This document shows positions 8,548-15,977 of a DNA stretch of 64,000 nt, piece after piece. The stretch's first letter is position 1. Every line of letters starts with the position of its first letter. The notes beneath the pieces are model-generated. The model saw only the letters and a list, made by a program, of their open reading frames with translations, was not told the origin of the DNA and searched no databases. This DNA comes from Lacunisphaera limnophila (GTDB lineage Bacteria > Verrucomicrobiota > Verrucomicrobiia > Opitutales > Opitutaceae): assembly GCF_001746835.1 (NCBI RefSeq), contig NZ_CP016094.1, positions 2,991,501 through 3,055,500 on the forward strand, given 5' to 3'. The position numbers and the translations under genes are program-made.

Positions 8548-8575
8548 GGGTATGAGGAGGTGAGGGTTTGAGGAT
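8544..8575. repeat. Octamer repeat (GTGAGGGT type)
   Basis: Four 8-nt units read GTGAGGGT, ATGAGGAG, GTGAGGGT, TTGAGGAT. The array overlaps the stop codon of the oxidoreductase gene at 8545-8547. Related octamer arrays occur at 21136, 25893, 26209 and 36203. Confidence 0.7.
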
Positions 8576-8585
8576 AGGAGAGCAG

Positions 8586-8608
8586 GGGCGCCTTCGGGCG
8601 CCCTTTTT
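8586..8608 (+). terminator. Rho-independent terminator of the sugar cluster
   Basis: GGGCGCC pairs with GGCGCCC around a TTCG tetraloop and is followed by TTTTT. It lies 40 nt past the stop at 8547. A near copy is at 9748-9773. Confidence 0.8.
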
Positions 8609-8610
8609 GT

Positions 8611-8712
8611 TGTAGGGCGGGATCGCCGAATCCCGCCTTTTCCGCGTCCGCCTGGAGGGCCCGAGCTTGTCGCGCCGTAGCCTTGGCGAAGGCGGATCCG
8701 TGCGGGCCGTGA
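8611..8712. repeat. TGTAGGGCGGGATCGCC hairpin repeat, copy 1
   Basis: Starts TGTAGGGCGGGATCGCCGA and folds as GGCGGGAT/ATCCCGCC. The similarity continues through GAGGGCCCGA and TCCGTGCGGGCCGTG, shared with the copy at 9776-9848. Its left end matches the terminal inverted repeat of the 108-bp elements at 31808 and 43194. A copy of the CTTG…GCGAAGGCGGA repeat is embedded at 8666-8697. Confidence 0.6.
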
Positions 8713-8859
8713 CTTATCGCTCGATTGGGGCAGGGTCTGAACGCCCCCGTCTGCTTCCAACCCCCGATCCTCCGGATTTTAACCACGGATCACGCGGATG
8801 GATACGGATAAAATCACCAATAATACTAACCACCAATCACTAACGGACATTTAGTCCCC

Positions 8860-8894
8860 AACAACCAACAACCAACAACCAACAACCAACAACC
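8860..8894. repeat. Perfect tandem heptamer (AACAACC)x5
   Basis: Five identical AACAACC units with no mismatch. This is the cleanest example of the 7-nt-period repeats in the window. Confidence 0.9.
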
Positions 8895-8925
8895 CGCCCA
8901 CTTCATCCCCGCAAACAAGGATGCC

Positions 8926-8961
8926 CTTGCCGCGCCGAAGCCCAAAGGGCGAAGGCGGGTC
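8926..8961. repeat. CCCGCC…GGCAAG repeat, inverted orientation
   Basis: Reads CTTGCCGCGCCGAAGCCC then GGGCGAAGGCGGGTC, the reverse complement of the family consensus. A direct copy lies at 9666-9697, so the gene at 9051-9662 sits between oppositely oriented copies. Confidence 0.6.
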
Positions 8962-8977
8962 ATACCCTCCAATCCTC

Positions 8978-9016
8978 AATTCATTTGTTCGCGCCAATCT
9001 CGCGAACAAATGAATT
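8978..9016. promoter_or_regulatory. Perfect 16-bp inverted repeat upstream of the secreted-protein gene
   Basis: AATTCATTTGTTCGCG (8978-8993) and its exact reverse complement (9001-9016) flank a 7-nt loop, 34 nt before the ATG at 9051. No T-run follows. It could be a regulatory mRNA hairpin, an operator, or a terminator for read-through from the left. Confidence 0.55.
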
Positions 9017-9050
9017 TCCCCCCGGTCACATACGTCCATCCGGCTCCACC

Positions 9051-9662
9051 ATGAAATCATACTCTTCTGTCCTTTGTGCACCGTCCCCTGTCCTTGGTAA
9101 TCTGCCCTCCGTCCTCAGCTTCCCGGTTCTGGCCATTGCTCTTTGCGCCTTGCTCTTCACGACCACCAGCCGCGCGGCGGAAGCTACCCCGGCCGACGTG
9201 CCGGAGGTCAACCACTGGGTCTACCTGAGCGAGCTGCCCGAGCCGGCCGACCTGATGGCCAGCGCCGCCACGAACGGCCTGACCGTCGACCGGATCGACC
9301 GCACCGCCGAGCGGGTGGTGGTCACCTACAAGTACGACGACGGCCTGAAGAGCTCGATCGGCTACGCCCTCCTTTCTTCCGCCGGTTCGACTGACCGCGT
9401 GGTTGGCCGCGTGACGCGCACGACCCCGACCACCACGGTGGTGGAGCGGACGGTGGTGGAGCGTGAGCCTGAGATCATCTACGTCGACCGCACGCCCCGC
9501 ACCCGCGTGGTCTATCGCGACTACCGCGACGACTTCTGGCTCCCCCTGACCGTCGGCCTGGGCATCGGCTACATCTCCGGCCACAACAGCCACGGCCACT
9601 ACTACCCCCGCTACAGCGGCCACTACCGCAGCTATCGCGGCGGCTACCGCGGGAGGCACTGA
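9051..9662 (+). CDS. Secreted protein of unknown function with His/Tyr/Gly-rich C-terminus
   Basis: The product has 203 residues. A long Sec-type leader (residues 1 to about 43, with VLAIALCALLFTTTSRAAEA at the cleavage region) precedes a small domain (EVNHWVYLSELPEPADLM through VVVTYKYDDGLKSSIGYALL). A Thr/Val/Glu-rich linker (TTTVVERTVVEREPEIIYVD) follows, then a short hydrophobic stretch (LPLTVGLGIGYISG) and a His/Tyr/Arg/Gly-rich tail. I recognise no enzyme motif. Similar tails are common in cell-envelope proteins. The frame runs upstream to 8985 but overlaps the inverted repeat, so the ATG at 9051 is preferred. It is monocistronic, with a terminator at 9748. Confidence 0.6.
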   Translation: MKSYSSVLCAPSPVLGNLPSVLSFPVLAIALCALLFTTTSRAAEATPADVPEVNHWVYLSELPEPADLMASAATNGLTVDRIDRTAERVVVTYKYDDGLKSSIGYALLSSAGSTDRVVGRVTRTTPTTTVVERTVVEREPEIIYVDRTPRTRVVYRDYRDDFWLPLTVGLGIGYISGHNSHGHYYPRYSGHYRSYRGGYRGRH

Positions 9663-9665
9663 GGG

Positions 9666-9697
9666 CCCGCCTTCTCCCCAGGGCTACGGCGCGGCAA
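9666..9697. repeat. CCCGCC…GGCAAG repeat, direct copy
   Basis: Reads CCCGCCTTCTCCCCA then GGGCTACGGCGCGGCAAG, 3 nt after the stop of the gene at 9051. Confidence 0.6.
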
Positions 9698-9747
9698 GCA
9701 GACGTCGGACGGCAGACAGCAGACCACAAATTTTCTTGGCCACAAAG

Positions 9748-9773
9748 GGGCGCCTCCGGGCGCCCTTTTTTTT
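9748..9773 (+). terminator. Rho-independent terminator
   Basis: GGGCGCC/GGCGCCC stem with a TCCG tetraloop and eight T. It is almost identical to the terminator at 8586 and is likewise followed directly by TTGTAGGGCGGGATCGCC, so the terminator and repeat appear to travel together. Confidence 0.82.
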
Positions 9774-9775
9774 GT

Positions 9776-9848
9776 TGTAGGGCGGGATCGCCGAATCCCG
9801 CCTTCTTCGTGTCCCCCTAGAGGGCCCGACTCCGTGCGGGCCGTGCCT
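9776..9848. repeat. TGTAGGGCGGGATCGCC hairpin repeat, copy 2
   Basis: Matches copy 1 at 8611 through GAATCCCGCCTT and again through GAGGGCCCGA and TCCGTGCGGGCCGTG. Confidence 0.6.
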
Positions 9849-10067
9849 TGGCGGAACGCCCGATCCCTTTAGCCGCGAAAAACGCAAGAGGCGCAAAACG
9901 CCGGGGGCGAGGGTGGGGGTGTTGGTTGTTTGTTGAGGGCTGTTCGGGATGCCGTCCCAACAACGGACCACCACCAGCCAACAACAAATATCTTCCCACC
10001 CCTGGCCGCACCTGTACGTTGGCCTTGGGCCACGCCCGCCGGCGTCTTCCGGCGATTTTGCATACTC

Positions 10068-11270
10068 ATGCTCCGCTCTCTCCTCTTTCTTGCCCTCGTC
10101 GTCACGGCGTTTGCCCAGGTTCCGATTGGTGCGACCAAGAAGGAGGTCATTGATAGCCTTGGCTGGCCAAAAAGCTCTTCATCAGGTCCGGGACGGGAGA
10201 TTTTGAACTATTCCGGCTATACGATTTTGCTCGTCGATGGGCGGGTTGAGAAATTGACGGCGAAGCCAGTGGAAGCTCCGACTCGACCGAGATCAGTGGC
10301 GCCCGTGGCGCGGCCCGCTCCCAGCGCACCTGTTCAGGTGAGAGTACCCACACCCGAGGAAATGCTCGGTCCCAATGTTGACCGTACTAATGCGCGGCCG
10401 ACCTTATCGACCGGGCCCAGCCCTGCCAAACAGGCTCAGCCGCAGGTTGCACTCCAACCTCCGGCGCCTCCGCCGATGGCCAAGGCCATCGTCCGGCCCC
10501 CTGTTGATCCCTTCGCCGGGCTCAAAAAAATGCTGATCATTATGGGCGTTGGCTTTGCCTTGCTTGGCGCTCTTAGTGTCATTCACCGAGAGAAGCTGAG
10601 GAAGAGGGAAGAGGAGATTCGGTTTCTTGGACGCGGATCGCCGGCCGAACCGCCGTTGCTGCCAATGCCTTTAATGCCAAGTGGCACACGGCCAGATCCC
10701 TTGCGAGAGGGCTGGTCGATGGACCTTTTGAAGCAGATGGAGTGGCACCGCTTTGAGCATGTGGTTGCAGCCTATGAAAAGCAGCTGGGGCACGATGCGG
10801 AACTGACCGGCTTTGGGGCCGATGGCGGGATTGATGTGCTGGTGTATGAAAAAGGCACCCGGTTGCTCAAGCGGGTGATCCAATGCAAGGCCTTCAATAA
10901 CCAGCGGGTCGGCGTGGACCTAGTCCGCGCATTTTATGGGGCGATGACGCTGCAGAAAGTATCGAGTGGCGCCTTCTACACCACCGGCACCTATACCGAC
11001 GACGCGATGGCGATAGGACGCGCCAACCCCAATCTTGAGCTGGTCGATGGCCAAGCTTTCCTCTTCCATATCTTGCAGCTGCCTTTGTCGGCCCAATTGC
11101 AGCTCTTCGATGTCGCCACCGAAGGCGACTACACGACGCCGACCTGCGCCAGCTGCGGGGTGAAAATGATCCTGAAAACCGCGGAGAAGGGTAGGGACAG
11201 TGGCAACCGCTTCTGGGGCTGCCGCAACTACCCCCGCTGCCGGAACACCCTGAGAATGGCCCAATCTTGA
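10068..11270 (+). CDS. Membrane-anchored Mrr-like restriction endonuclease with topoisomerase-type zinc finger
   Basis: The 400-residue product has an unusual order of parts. Residues 1-18 look like a Sec leader (MLRSLLFLALVVTAFAQ). Residues 19-64 resemble a BamE/SmpA-like repeat (PIGATKKEVIDSLGWP, then NYSGYTILLVDGRVEKL). A Pro-rich linker leads to a membrane segment (LIIMGVGFALLGALSVI, about 156-172) followed by Arg/Lys, which places the rest in the cytosol. Residues 225-300 are an Mrr-type PD-(D/E)XK domain with FE230, GGID256 and QCK274. Residues 360-391 hold a CxxC…C…C zinc finger like those of topoisomerase I. Mrr proteins cut modified DNA. It lies directly upstream of the type I system. 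The frame opens at 9930, but the ATG at 10068 starts the leader. Confidence 0.82.
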   Translation: MLRSLLFLALVVTAFAQVPIGATKKEVIDSLGWPKSSSSGPGREILNYSGYTILLVDGRVEKLTAKPVEAPTRPRSVAPVARPAPSAPVQVRVPTPEEMLGPNVDRTNARPTLSTGPSPAKQAQPQVALQPPAPPPMAKAIVRPPVDPFAGLKKMLIIMGVGFALLGALSVIHREKLRKREEEIRFLGRGSPAEPPLLPMPLMPSGTRPDPLREGWSMDLLKQMEWHRFEHVVAAYEKQLGHDAELTGFGADGGIDVLVYEKGTRLLKRVIQCKAFNNQRVGVDLVRAFYGAMTLQKVSSGAFYTTGTYTDDAMAIGRANPNLELVDGQAFLFHILQLPLSAQLQLFDVATEGDYTTPTCASCGVKMILKTAEKGRDSGNRFWGCRNYPRCRNTLRMAQS

Positions 11271-11320
11271 ACTTCAACTTAAACTTCCGACTTCAGACTG
11301 GCGCCCGGCGCCCAGCGCCG

Positions 11321-11336
11321 TAGCGTCAAAACGCTA
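11321..11336. other. Short perfect hairpin TAGCGT-CAAA-ACGCTA
   Basis: A 6-bp stem with a 4-nt loop stands between the Mrr-like gene and hsdR, next to a GGCGCCC-rich stretch. No T-run follows, so terminator function is unlikely. It may mark an operator or a repeat remnant. Confidence 0.3.
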
Positions 11337-11413
11337 AACCGCCGGTGTTGAACGAGTCGAAGCGACTTGGCAATCAACGGGCCCGCCGACAGTTTCGCGC
11401 CACTGCTTTACCC

Positions 11414-13789
11414 ATGCCCGACTTGGATAAGAAATCTCTCACCGAGGCGGACATCCGTTCCAAATTCATAACACCCGCACTCGTCGGGCTGAATGGTGAG
11501 AAGTGGAATCTGATGACCCAGATTCGAGAGGAAGCATTTTTCACTAAAGGGCGGGTCATCGTTCGAGGCAAAACGGTCAAACGGGGCGAGGCCAAGAAGG
11601 CCGACTACATCCTGTCCTATAAACCGAACCTGCCCCTCGCGGTTGTCGAGGCCAAGGACAACAACCACTCGGTCGGCGCAGGCATGCAACAGGCGCTGGA
11701 GTATGCTGAGATTCTCGACGTGCCCTTTGCCTATAGTTCCAACGGTGACGCATTCCTTGAACACGACCGCACGGTCACGAGCGGTCGGGTCACGCGCGAG
11801 ATCCCGCTCGATCAGTTCCCCACGGCGGAGGAACTGTGGGCCCGCTACCGCCAGGCCAAGGGCTTCTCCGCCAAGCAGGAAGCCGTCGCCACCCAAGACT
11901 ACTACGACGACGGCTCGCGCAAGATCCCCCGGTACTATCAGCACATCGCGATCAACCGCACGGTTGACGCCATCGCCCGGGGCGAAAACCGCATCCTGCT
12001 CGTCATGGCGACCGGCACGGGCAAGACCTACACCGCTTTCCAGATCATCTGGCGGCTGTGGAAGTCCGGCGCCAAGAAACGCATCCTCTTCCTCGTCGAT
12101 AGAAACATCCTCGCCGACCAGACGAAGACCAACGACTTCAAGCCATTCGGCCAGGCGATGACCAAGATTACCAATCGCACCGTCGACAAGGCATTCGAGA
12201 TCTACCTCTGCCTCTACCAGGCCGTCACCGGCACCGAGGAAGAACGCAACATCTACAAGCAGTTCTCCCCCGACTTCTTCGACCTGATCGTCGTGGACGA
12301 GTGTCACCGCGGCAGCGCCGATAATGACGCCGCCTGGCGGCAGGTGCTCGAATACTTCAGCTCTGCGACCCAGATCGGGCTCACTGCCACGCCGAAGGAG
12401 ACCAAGACCGTCTCCAACATCGAATACTTCGGCGAACCCATCTACACCTACTCCCTTCGCCAAGGCATCTCCGACGGCTTCCTCGCGCCCTACAAGGTTG
12501 TTCGCCTCGGCCTCGACAAGGATCTCGACGGCTGGCGGCCGGAAGCCGGGCAGACCGACAAATACGGGCAGATCATCGAGGACCGCGAATACAACTCCAA
12601 GGACTACGACCGCAACCTCGTCCTCGAAAAGCGCACGACCCTCGTCGCCGCCAAGGTCACCGAGTTCCTGAAGGCCACCAACCGCTTCGCCAAGACCATC
12701 ATCTTCTGCGAAAACATCGACCATGCTGAGCGCATGCGACAGGCCATGGTCAACGCCAACCCCGACCTCGCCGCCGCCAACGCCAAATACGTGATGCGCA
12801 TCACCGGCGACAACGACGAGGGCAAGGCCCAGCTCGACAACTTCATCGATCCCGAGTCCACGTATCCGGTCATCGCCTGCACGTCGCGCCTCATGAGCAC
12901 CGGCGTCGATGCCCAGACCTGCCACCTCATTGTCCTGGATCGCAGCATCGCCTCCATGACCGAGTTCAAGCAGATCATCGGCCGCGGCACCCGGATCAAC
13001 GAGGACTACGGCAAACTCTACTTCACAATCATGGATTTCCGGCAGGTGACGGCCCTCTTCGCCGACCCGGATTTCGACGGCGAGCCGATGCAGATCTACT
13101 CGCCTGGTCCCGGTGAAACTCCGGTCCCACCGGACGAAGATCCCGAGGATGGTCTTGAGGAGCCGCCGGGTGGGGTGGTGAAGGAACCGCCAGGTGGATT
13201 TGGTGATCCAGAGCCAGGCCCAGTCCGGACGAAATATTACGTCAACAACGTCGAGGTCCGTGTCGCCACCGAGCGGGTCCAGTATCTCGATGCCAACGGC
13301 AAGCTCATCACCGAGTCGCTCAAGGACTACTCCCGCAAGACCGTCCGCTCGGCCTACGCCTCGCTCGAGGATTTCCTCACCGTCTGGCGTGACGCCGAGC
13401 GGAAGCAGGCGATCCTCGAAGAACTTGCGGCCAAGGGTGTCTTCCTCGACGAGCTCGCCGAGCAGGTCGGCCGTGATTACGACGCCTTCGACCTCGTCTG
13501 CCACGTCGCCTTCGAAGCTCCGCCGCTAACCCGGAAGGAACGCGCCGAGAAGGTGAAAAAGCGCAACGTCTTCGGCAAGTATGGCGGCCAGGCCCGCGCC
13601 GTGCTCGATGCCCTGCTCCAGAAATATGCCGACAGCGGCCTCAAGAGCGTCGAGTCGCTGGAGATCCTCAAGGTCGACCCGCTCACCGCCTATGGAACCC
13701 CGATGGAGATCGTTGCCCTCTTCGGTGGCAAACCCTCCTACGTTGCTGCCGTCCGCGAGCTCGAAACGGCGCTCTATCAAGTGGCATGA
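11414..13789 (+). CDS. hsdR: Type I restriction endonuclease subunit R
   Basis: The 791-residue protein is the ATP-dependent translocase and nuclease of a type I restriction-modification system. The N-terminal nuclease has D64 with VVEAKD (E79, K81). The motor shows Walker A ATGTGKT (about residue 199-205), the DECH box (about 295-298), a SF2 motif III-like GLTATP, and motif VI QIIGRGTR. An acidic/Pro-rich linker (about 570-590) leads into the C-terminal subunit-binding region. It would cut DNA lacking methylation once assembled with HsdM and HsdS. The stop overlaps the next start (ATGA at 13786). The frame is open to a TTG at 11345, but the ATG at 11414 matches the family N-terminus. The gene order R, DUF2971, M, S is unusual. 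Confidence 0.95.
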   Translation: MPDLDKKSLTEADIRSKFITPALVGLNGEKWNLMTQIREEAFFTKGRVIVRGKTVKRGEAKKADYILSYKPNLPLAVVEAKDNNHSVGAGMQQALEYAEILDVPFAYSSNGDAFLEHDRTVTSGRVTREIPLDQFPTAEELWARYRQAKGFSAKQEAVATQDYYDDGSRKIPRYYQHIAINRTVDAIARGENRILLVMATGTGKTYTAFQIIWRLWKSGAKKRILFLVDRNILADQTKTNDFKPFGQAMTKITNRTVDKAFEIYLCLYQAVTGTEEERNIYKQFSPDFFDLIVVDECHRGSADNDAAWRQVLEYFSSATQIGLTATPKETKTVSNIEYFGEPIYTYSLRQGISDGFLAPYKVVRLGLDKDLDGWRPEAGQTDKYGQIIEDREYNSKDYDRNLVLEKRTTLVAAKVTEFLKATNRFAKTIIFCENIDHAERMRQAMVNANPDLAAANAKYVMRITGDNDEGKAQLDNFIDPESTYPVIACTSRLMSTGVDAQTCHLIVLDRSIASMTEFKQIIGRGTRINEDYGKLYFTIMDFRQVTALFADPDFDGEPMQIYSPGPGETPVPPDEDPEDGLEEPPGGVVKEPPGGFGDPEPGPVRTKYYVNNVEVRVATERVQYLDANGKLITESLKDYSRKTVRSAYASLEDFLTVWRDAERKQAILEELAAKGVFLDELAEQVGRDYDAFDLVCHVAFEAPPLTRKERAEKVKKRNVFGKYGGQARAVLDALLQKYADSGLKSVESLEILKVDPLTAYGTPMEIVALFGGKPSYVAAVRELETALYQVA

Positions 13790-14469
13790 ATTTGAAAATT
13801 ACAAAGCCACCCGCGCGGCCGTTCCTTAACCGCTATACTAGCCTACCGGTTCTTCTGGATATTCTTGTCCATAGACAAATTGTTCTTCTGAAGCCAAGCT
13901 CATGGGAGGATCGGAGTGATTCTTTCTACCTCGAGCGCTATAAGGATGAGAAGAAGCTAAAGACGGTCTTGGCGCTGTGCTTTTCCACCAAACGAGAGAC
14001 CTTCCATCATTGGAAAGTATTCTCTGCCGGGTCAGGAGGTGTTTGCGTTGAGTTCGACAAGGCTATGTTGCTAGATGGCCTAACTCCTGCAGAAGGTTTT
14101 ATGCTTCGGAAAGTCGACTATGCCTTTATCAATGATGTCGTCTCGCGACGTCCTAAGTTAGGAGACTGGCCGTTTTTGAAACGAAAACCTTTTGAGGACG
14201 AGGGGGAGTTCCGAATTATCTACGAAAATAAAGGCAAGGAGGAGCGAACAAAGGCGATTCCGATTCAACTTTCTTGCATCCGGATGATAACCCTTAGCCC
14301 ATGGTTACCGGAGACTGTCGCCAAAACCGTAACAAAGGTGCTGAAAAATCTACCTGGTTGCAGTGCCATTCCCGTGGTCCGCTCATCTTTGCTTGAGACC
14401 ACTCGTTGGAAGTTTGCGATAAATCCAATTAAGACTGGAAGCAGTCAGACTCCCGAAATCATCGTCTAA
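13786..14469 (+). CDS. DUF2971-like protein inserted in the hsd operon
   Basis: The 227-residue protein overlaps hsdR by 4 nt (ATGA) and is therefore translationally coupled. RPFLNRYTSLPVLLDILVHR, LLKPSSWEDRSDSFYLE, ALCFSTKRETFHHWKVFSAG and GVCVEFDKAML match the pattern I know for DUF2971: the Tyr-x-Ser start, the WxD motif and the late 'cfS…W..Y..g..GvcieF' block. Molecular function is unknown; members turn up in phage and defence neighbourhoods. Base composition is clearly poorer in GC than hsdR and hsdM, which suggests separate acquisition. It may modulate the restriction system or protect against an independent threat. Confidence 0.65.
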   Translation: MNLKITKPPARPFLNRYTSLPVLLDILVHRQIVLLKPSSWEDRSDSFYLERYKDEKKLKTVLALCFSTKRETFHHWKVFSAGSGGVCVEFDKAMLLDGLTPAEGFMLRKVDYAFINDVVSRRPKLGDWPFLKRKPFEDEGEFRIIYENKGKEERTKAIPIQLSCIRMITLSPWLPETVAKTVTKVLKNLPGCSAIPVVRSSLLETTRWKFAINPIKTGSSQTPEIIV

Positions 14470-14484
14470 ACTTTCCGCCCACCC

Positions 14485-15942
14485 ATGCCCAACGTCTCCA
14501 ACCTCGTCAAAACCATCCAGGACATCATGCGCAAGGACGCCGGCACCTACGGCGATGCGCAGCGCCTGGAGCAGCTCGGCTGGATGTTTTTCCTGAAGAT
14601 CTTCGATGATCGGGAAAAAGAGATGGAGCTCGTGCGCGACAGCTACAAGTCACCCCTCCCCAAGCATCTTCGCTGGTCCACCTGGGCCACCGATGCCGAG
14701 GGCATCACCGGCGACGCCCTGCTCGACTTCGTCAACAACACCCTCCTGCCGAAGCTCAAGGCCATGACCGGCGGAGGCGACAAGATCGCCGGCCTCATCC
14801 GCATGGCCTTCGAGGATGCCAACAACTACATGAAGAACGGCACGTTGATGCGCCAGGTTATCAACAAGATCAACGGCATCGACTTCAACGCCTCCGATGA
14901 CCGCCACATGTTCGGCGACATCTACGAAAAACTCCTCAAGGACCTCCAGTCCGCGGGCAACGCCGGCGAGTTCTACACCCCGCGCGCTGTCACCCAGTTC
15001 ATCGTCGAGCAGGTCAACCCCCGCCTCGGCGAGACCATCCTCGACCCCGCCTGCGGTACCGGTGGCTTCCTCGTCTGCGCCATCGAGCACCTCCGCAAGC
15101 AGGCCAAGACGCCGGCCCACGAGCGCACCATCCAGGACTGCTTCGCCGGCATCGAAAAGAAGCACCTACCGCACGTCCTGTGCATGACCAATCTCCTCCT
15201 ACACGGCATCGACGTCCCTTCCAACGTCCGTCACGACAACACCCTCGCCCGCCCCCTGCGCGACTGGGGTCCGAAGGAGCGCGTGGACGTCATCGTCACC
15301 AACCCGCCCTTCGGCGGCATGGAGGAGGACGGCATCGAGTCCAACTACCCCGCCGAGTTCCGCACCCGCGAGACCGCCGACCTCTTCCTCGTGCTCCTCA
15401 TGAAGATCCTCATGCCCGGCGGCCGCGCCGGACTCGTGCTGCCCGACGGCACCCTCTTCGGCGAAGGCGTCAAGACCCGCATCAAGGAAGCCCTCCTCAC
15501 CGAGTGCAACCTGCACACCATCGTCCGCCTGCCCAACGGCGTTTTCAGTCCCTACACCGGTATCCGCACCAATCTCCTCTTTTTCACCAAGGGCGCGCCC
15601 ACCCGCGATGTCTGGTATTACGAGCACCCCTATCCACCCGGCGCCAAGAGCTACAACAAGGGCAAACCCATCCGCATTGAGGAGTTCGAGGCCGAGCGCG
15701 CCTGGTGGGGTGAGGAAAAAGACGGCTTCAAGTCCCGTGTGGAAAACGAGCAGGCCTGGCGCGTCTCTCTCGACACGATCAAGGCCAGCAACTTCAACCT
15801 CGACCTCAAGAACCCGCATGCCACCGACGACGGCCCCGGCGACGTGGACCACCTCCTGCCAGAATACGAAAAGCTCCTCGCCCAGATCGCCGCTACGCGC
15901 GCGACGCTGAAGAAGGAACTGCAGCACGCGCTCTCCAGGTAG
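14485..15942 (+). CDS. hsdM: Type I restriction-modification DNA methyltransferase subunit M
   Basis: The 485-residue protein has an N-terminal helical domain (LVKTIQDIMRKDAGTYGDAQ), then the N6-adenine methyltransferase motifs: motif I DPACGTGGF (residues 188-196, AdoMet binding) and motif IV NPPF (about residue 273). GEFYTPRAV at about 161-169 is the usual HsdM signature just before motif I. It methylates adenine in the target chosen by HsdS, protecting host DNA and completing the restriction complex. It starts 15 nt after the DUF2971-like gene, with CTTTCCGCCCACCC rather than a Shine-Dalgarno directly before ATG. Length and motifs look intact. Confidence 0.96.
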   Translation: MPNVSNLVKTIQDIMRKDAGTYGDAQRLEQLGWMFFLKIFDDREKEMELVRDSYKSPLPKHLRWSTWATDAEGITGDALLDFVNNTLLPKLKAMTGGGDKIAGLIRMAFEDANNYMKNGTLMRQVINKINGIDFNASDDRHMFGDIYEKLLKDLQSAGNAGEFYTPRAVTQFIVEQVNPRLGETILDPACGTGGFLVCAIEHLRKQAKTPAHERTIQDCFAGIEKKHLPHVLCMTNLLLHGIDVPSNVRHDNTLARPLRDWGPKERVDVIVTNPPFGGMEEDGIESNYPAEFRTRETADLFLVLLMKILMPGGRAGLVLPDGTLFGEGVKTRIKEALLTECNLHTIVRLPNGVFSPYTGIRTNLLFFTKGAPTRDVWYYEHPYPPGAKSYNKGKPIRIEEFEAERAWWGEEKDGFKSRVENEQAWRVSLDTIKASNFNLDLKNPHATDDGPGDVDHLLPEYEKLLAQIAATRATLKKELQHALSR

Positions 15943-15977
15943 AGGCGGTTGCCCAAAACTGCCCTCTTTTTTCCGTG

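Larger units (their letters stand above)
8548..9050. other. Gene-free spacer filled with repeats
   Basis: No gene seen. In order it holds the tail of the octamer array, a rho-independent terminator (8586-8608), a hairpin repeat (8611-8712), about 145 bp of plain sequence, a perfect heptamer array (8860-8894), an inverted copy of the CCCGCC…GGCAAG repeat (8926-8961) and a 16-bp inverted repeat (8978-9016) before the gene at 9051. Confidence 0.7.
9663..10067. other. Gene-free spacer with repeats and a terminator
   Basis: No gene seen. It contains a CCCGCC…GGCAAG repeat (9666-9697), a terminator (9748-9773), the second copy of the TGTAGGGCGGGAT hairpin repeat (9776-9848), and about 200 bp of sequence without recognisable structure before the nuclease gene. 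Confidence 0.6.
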
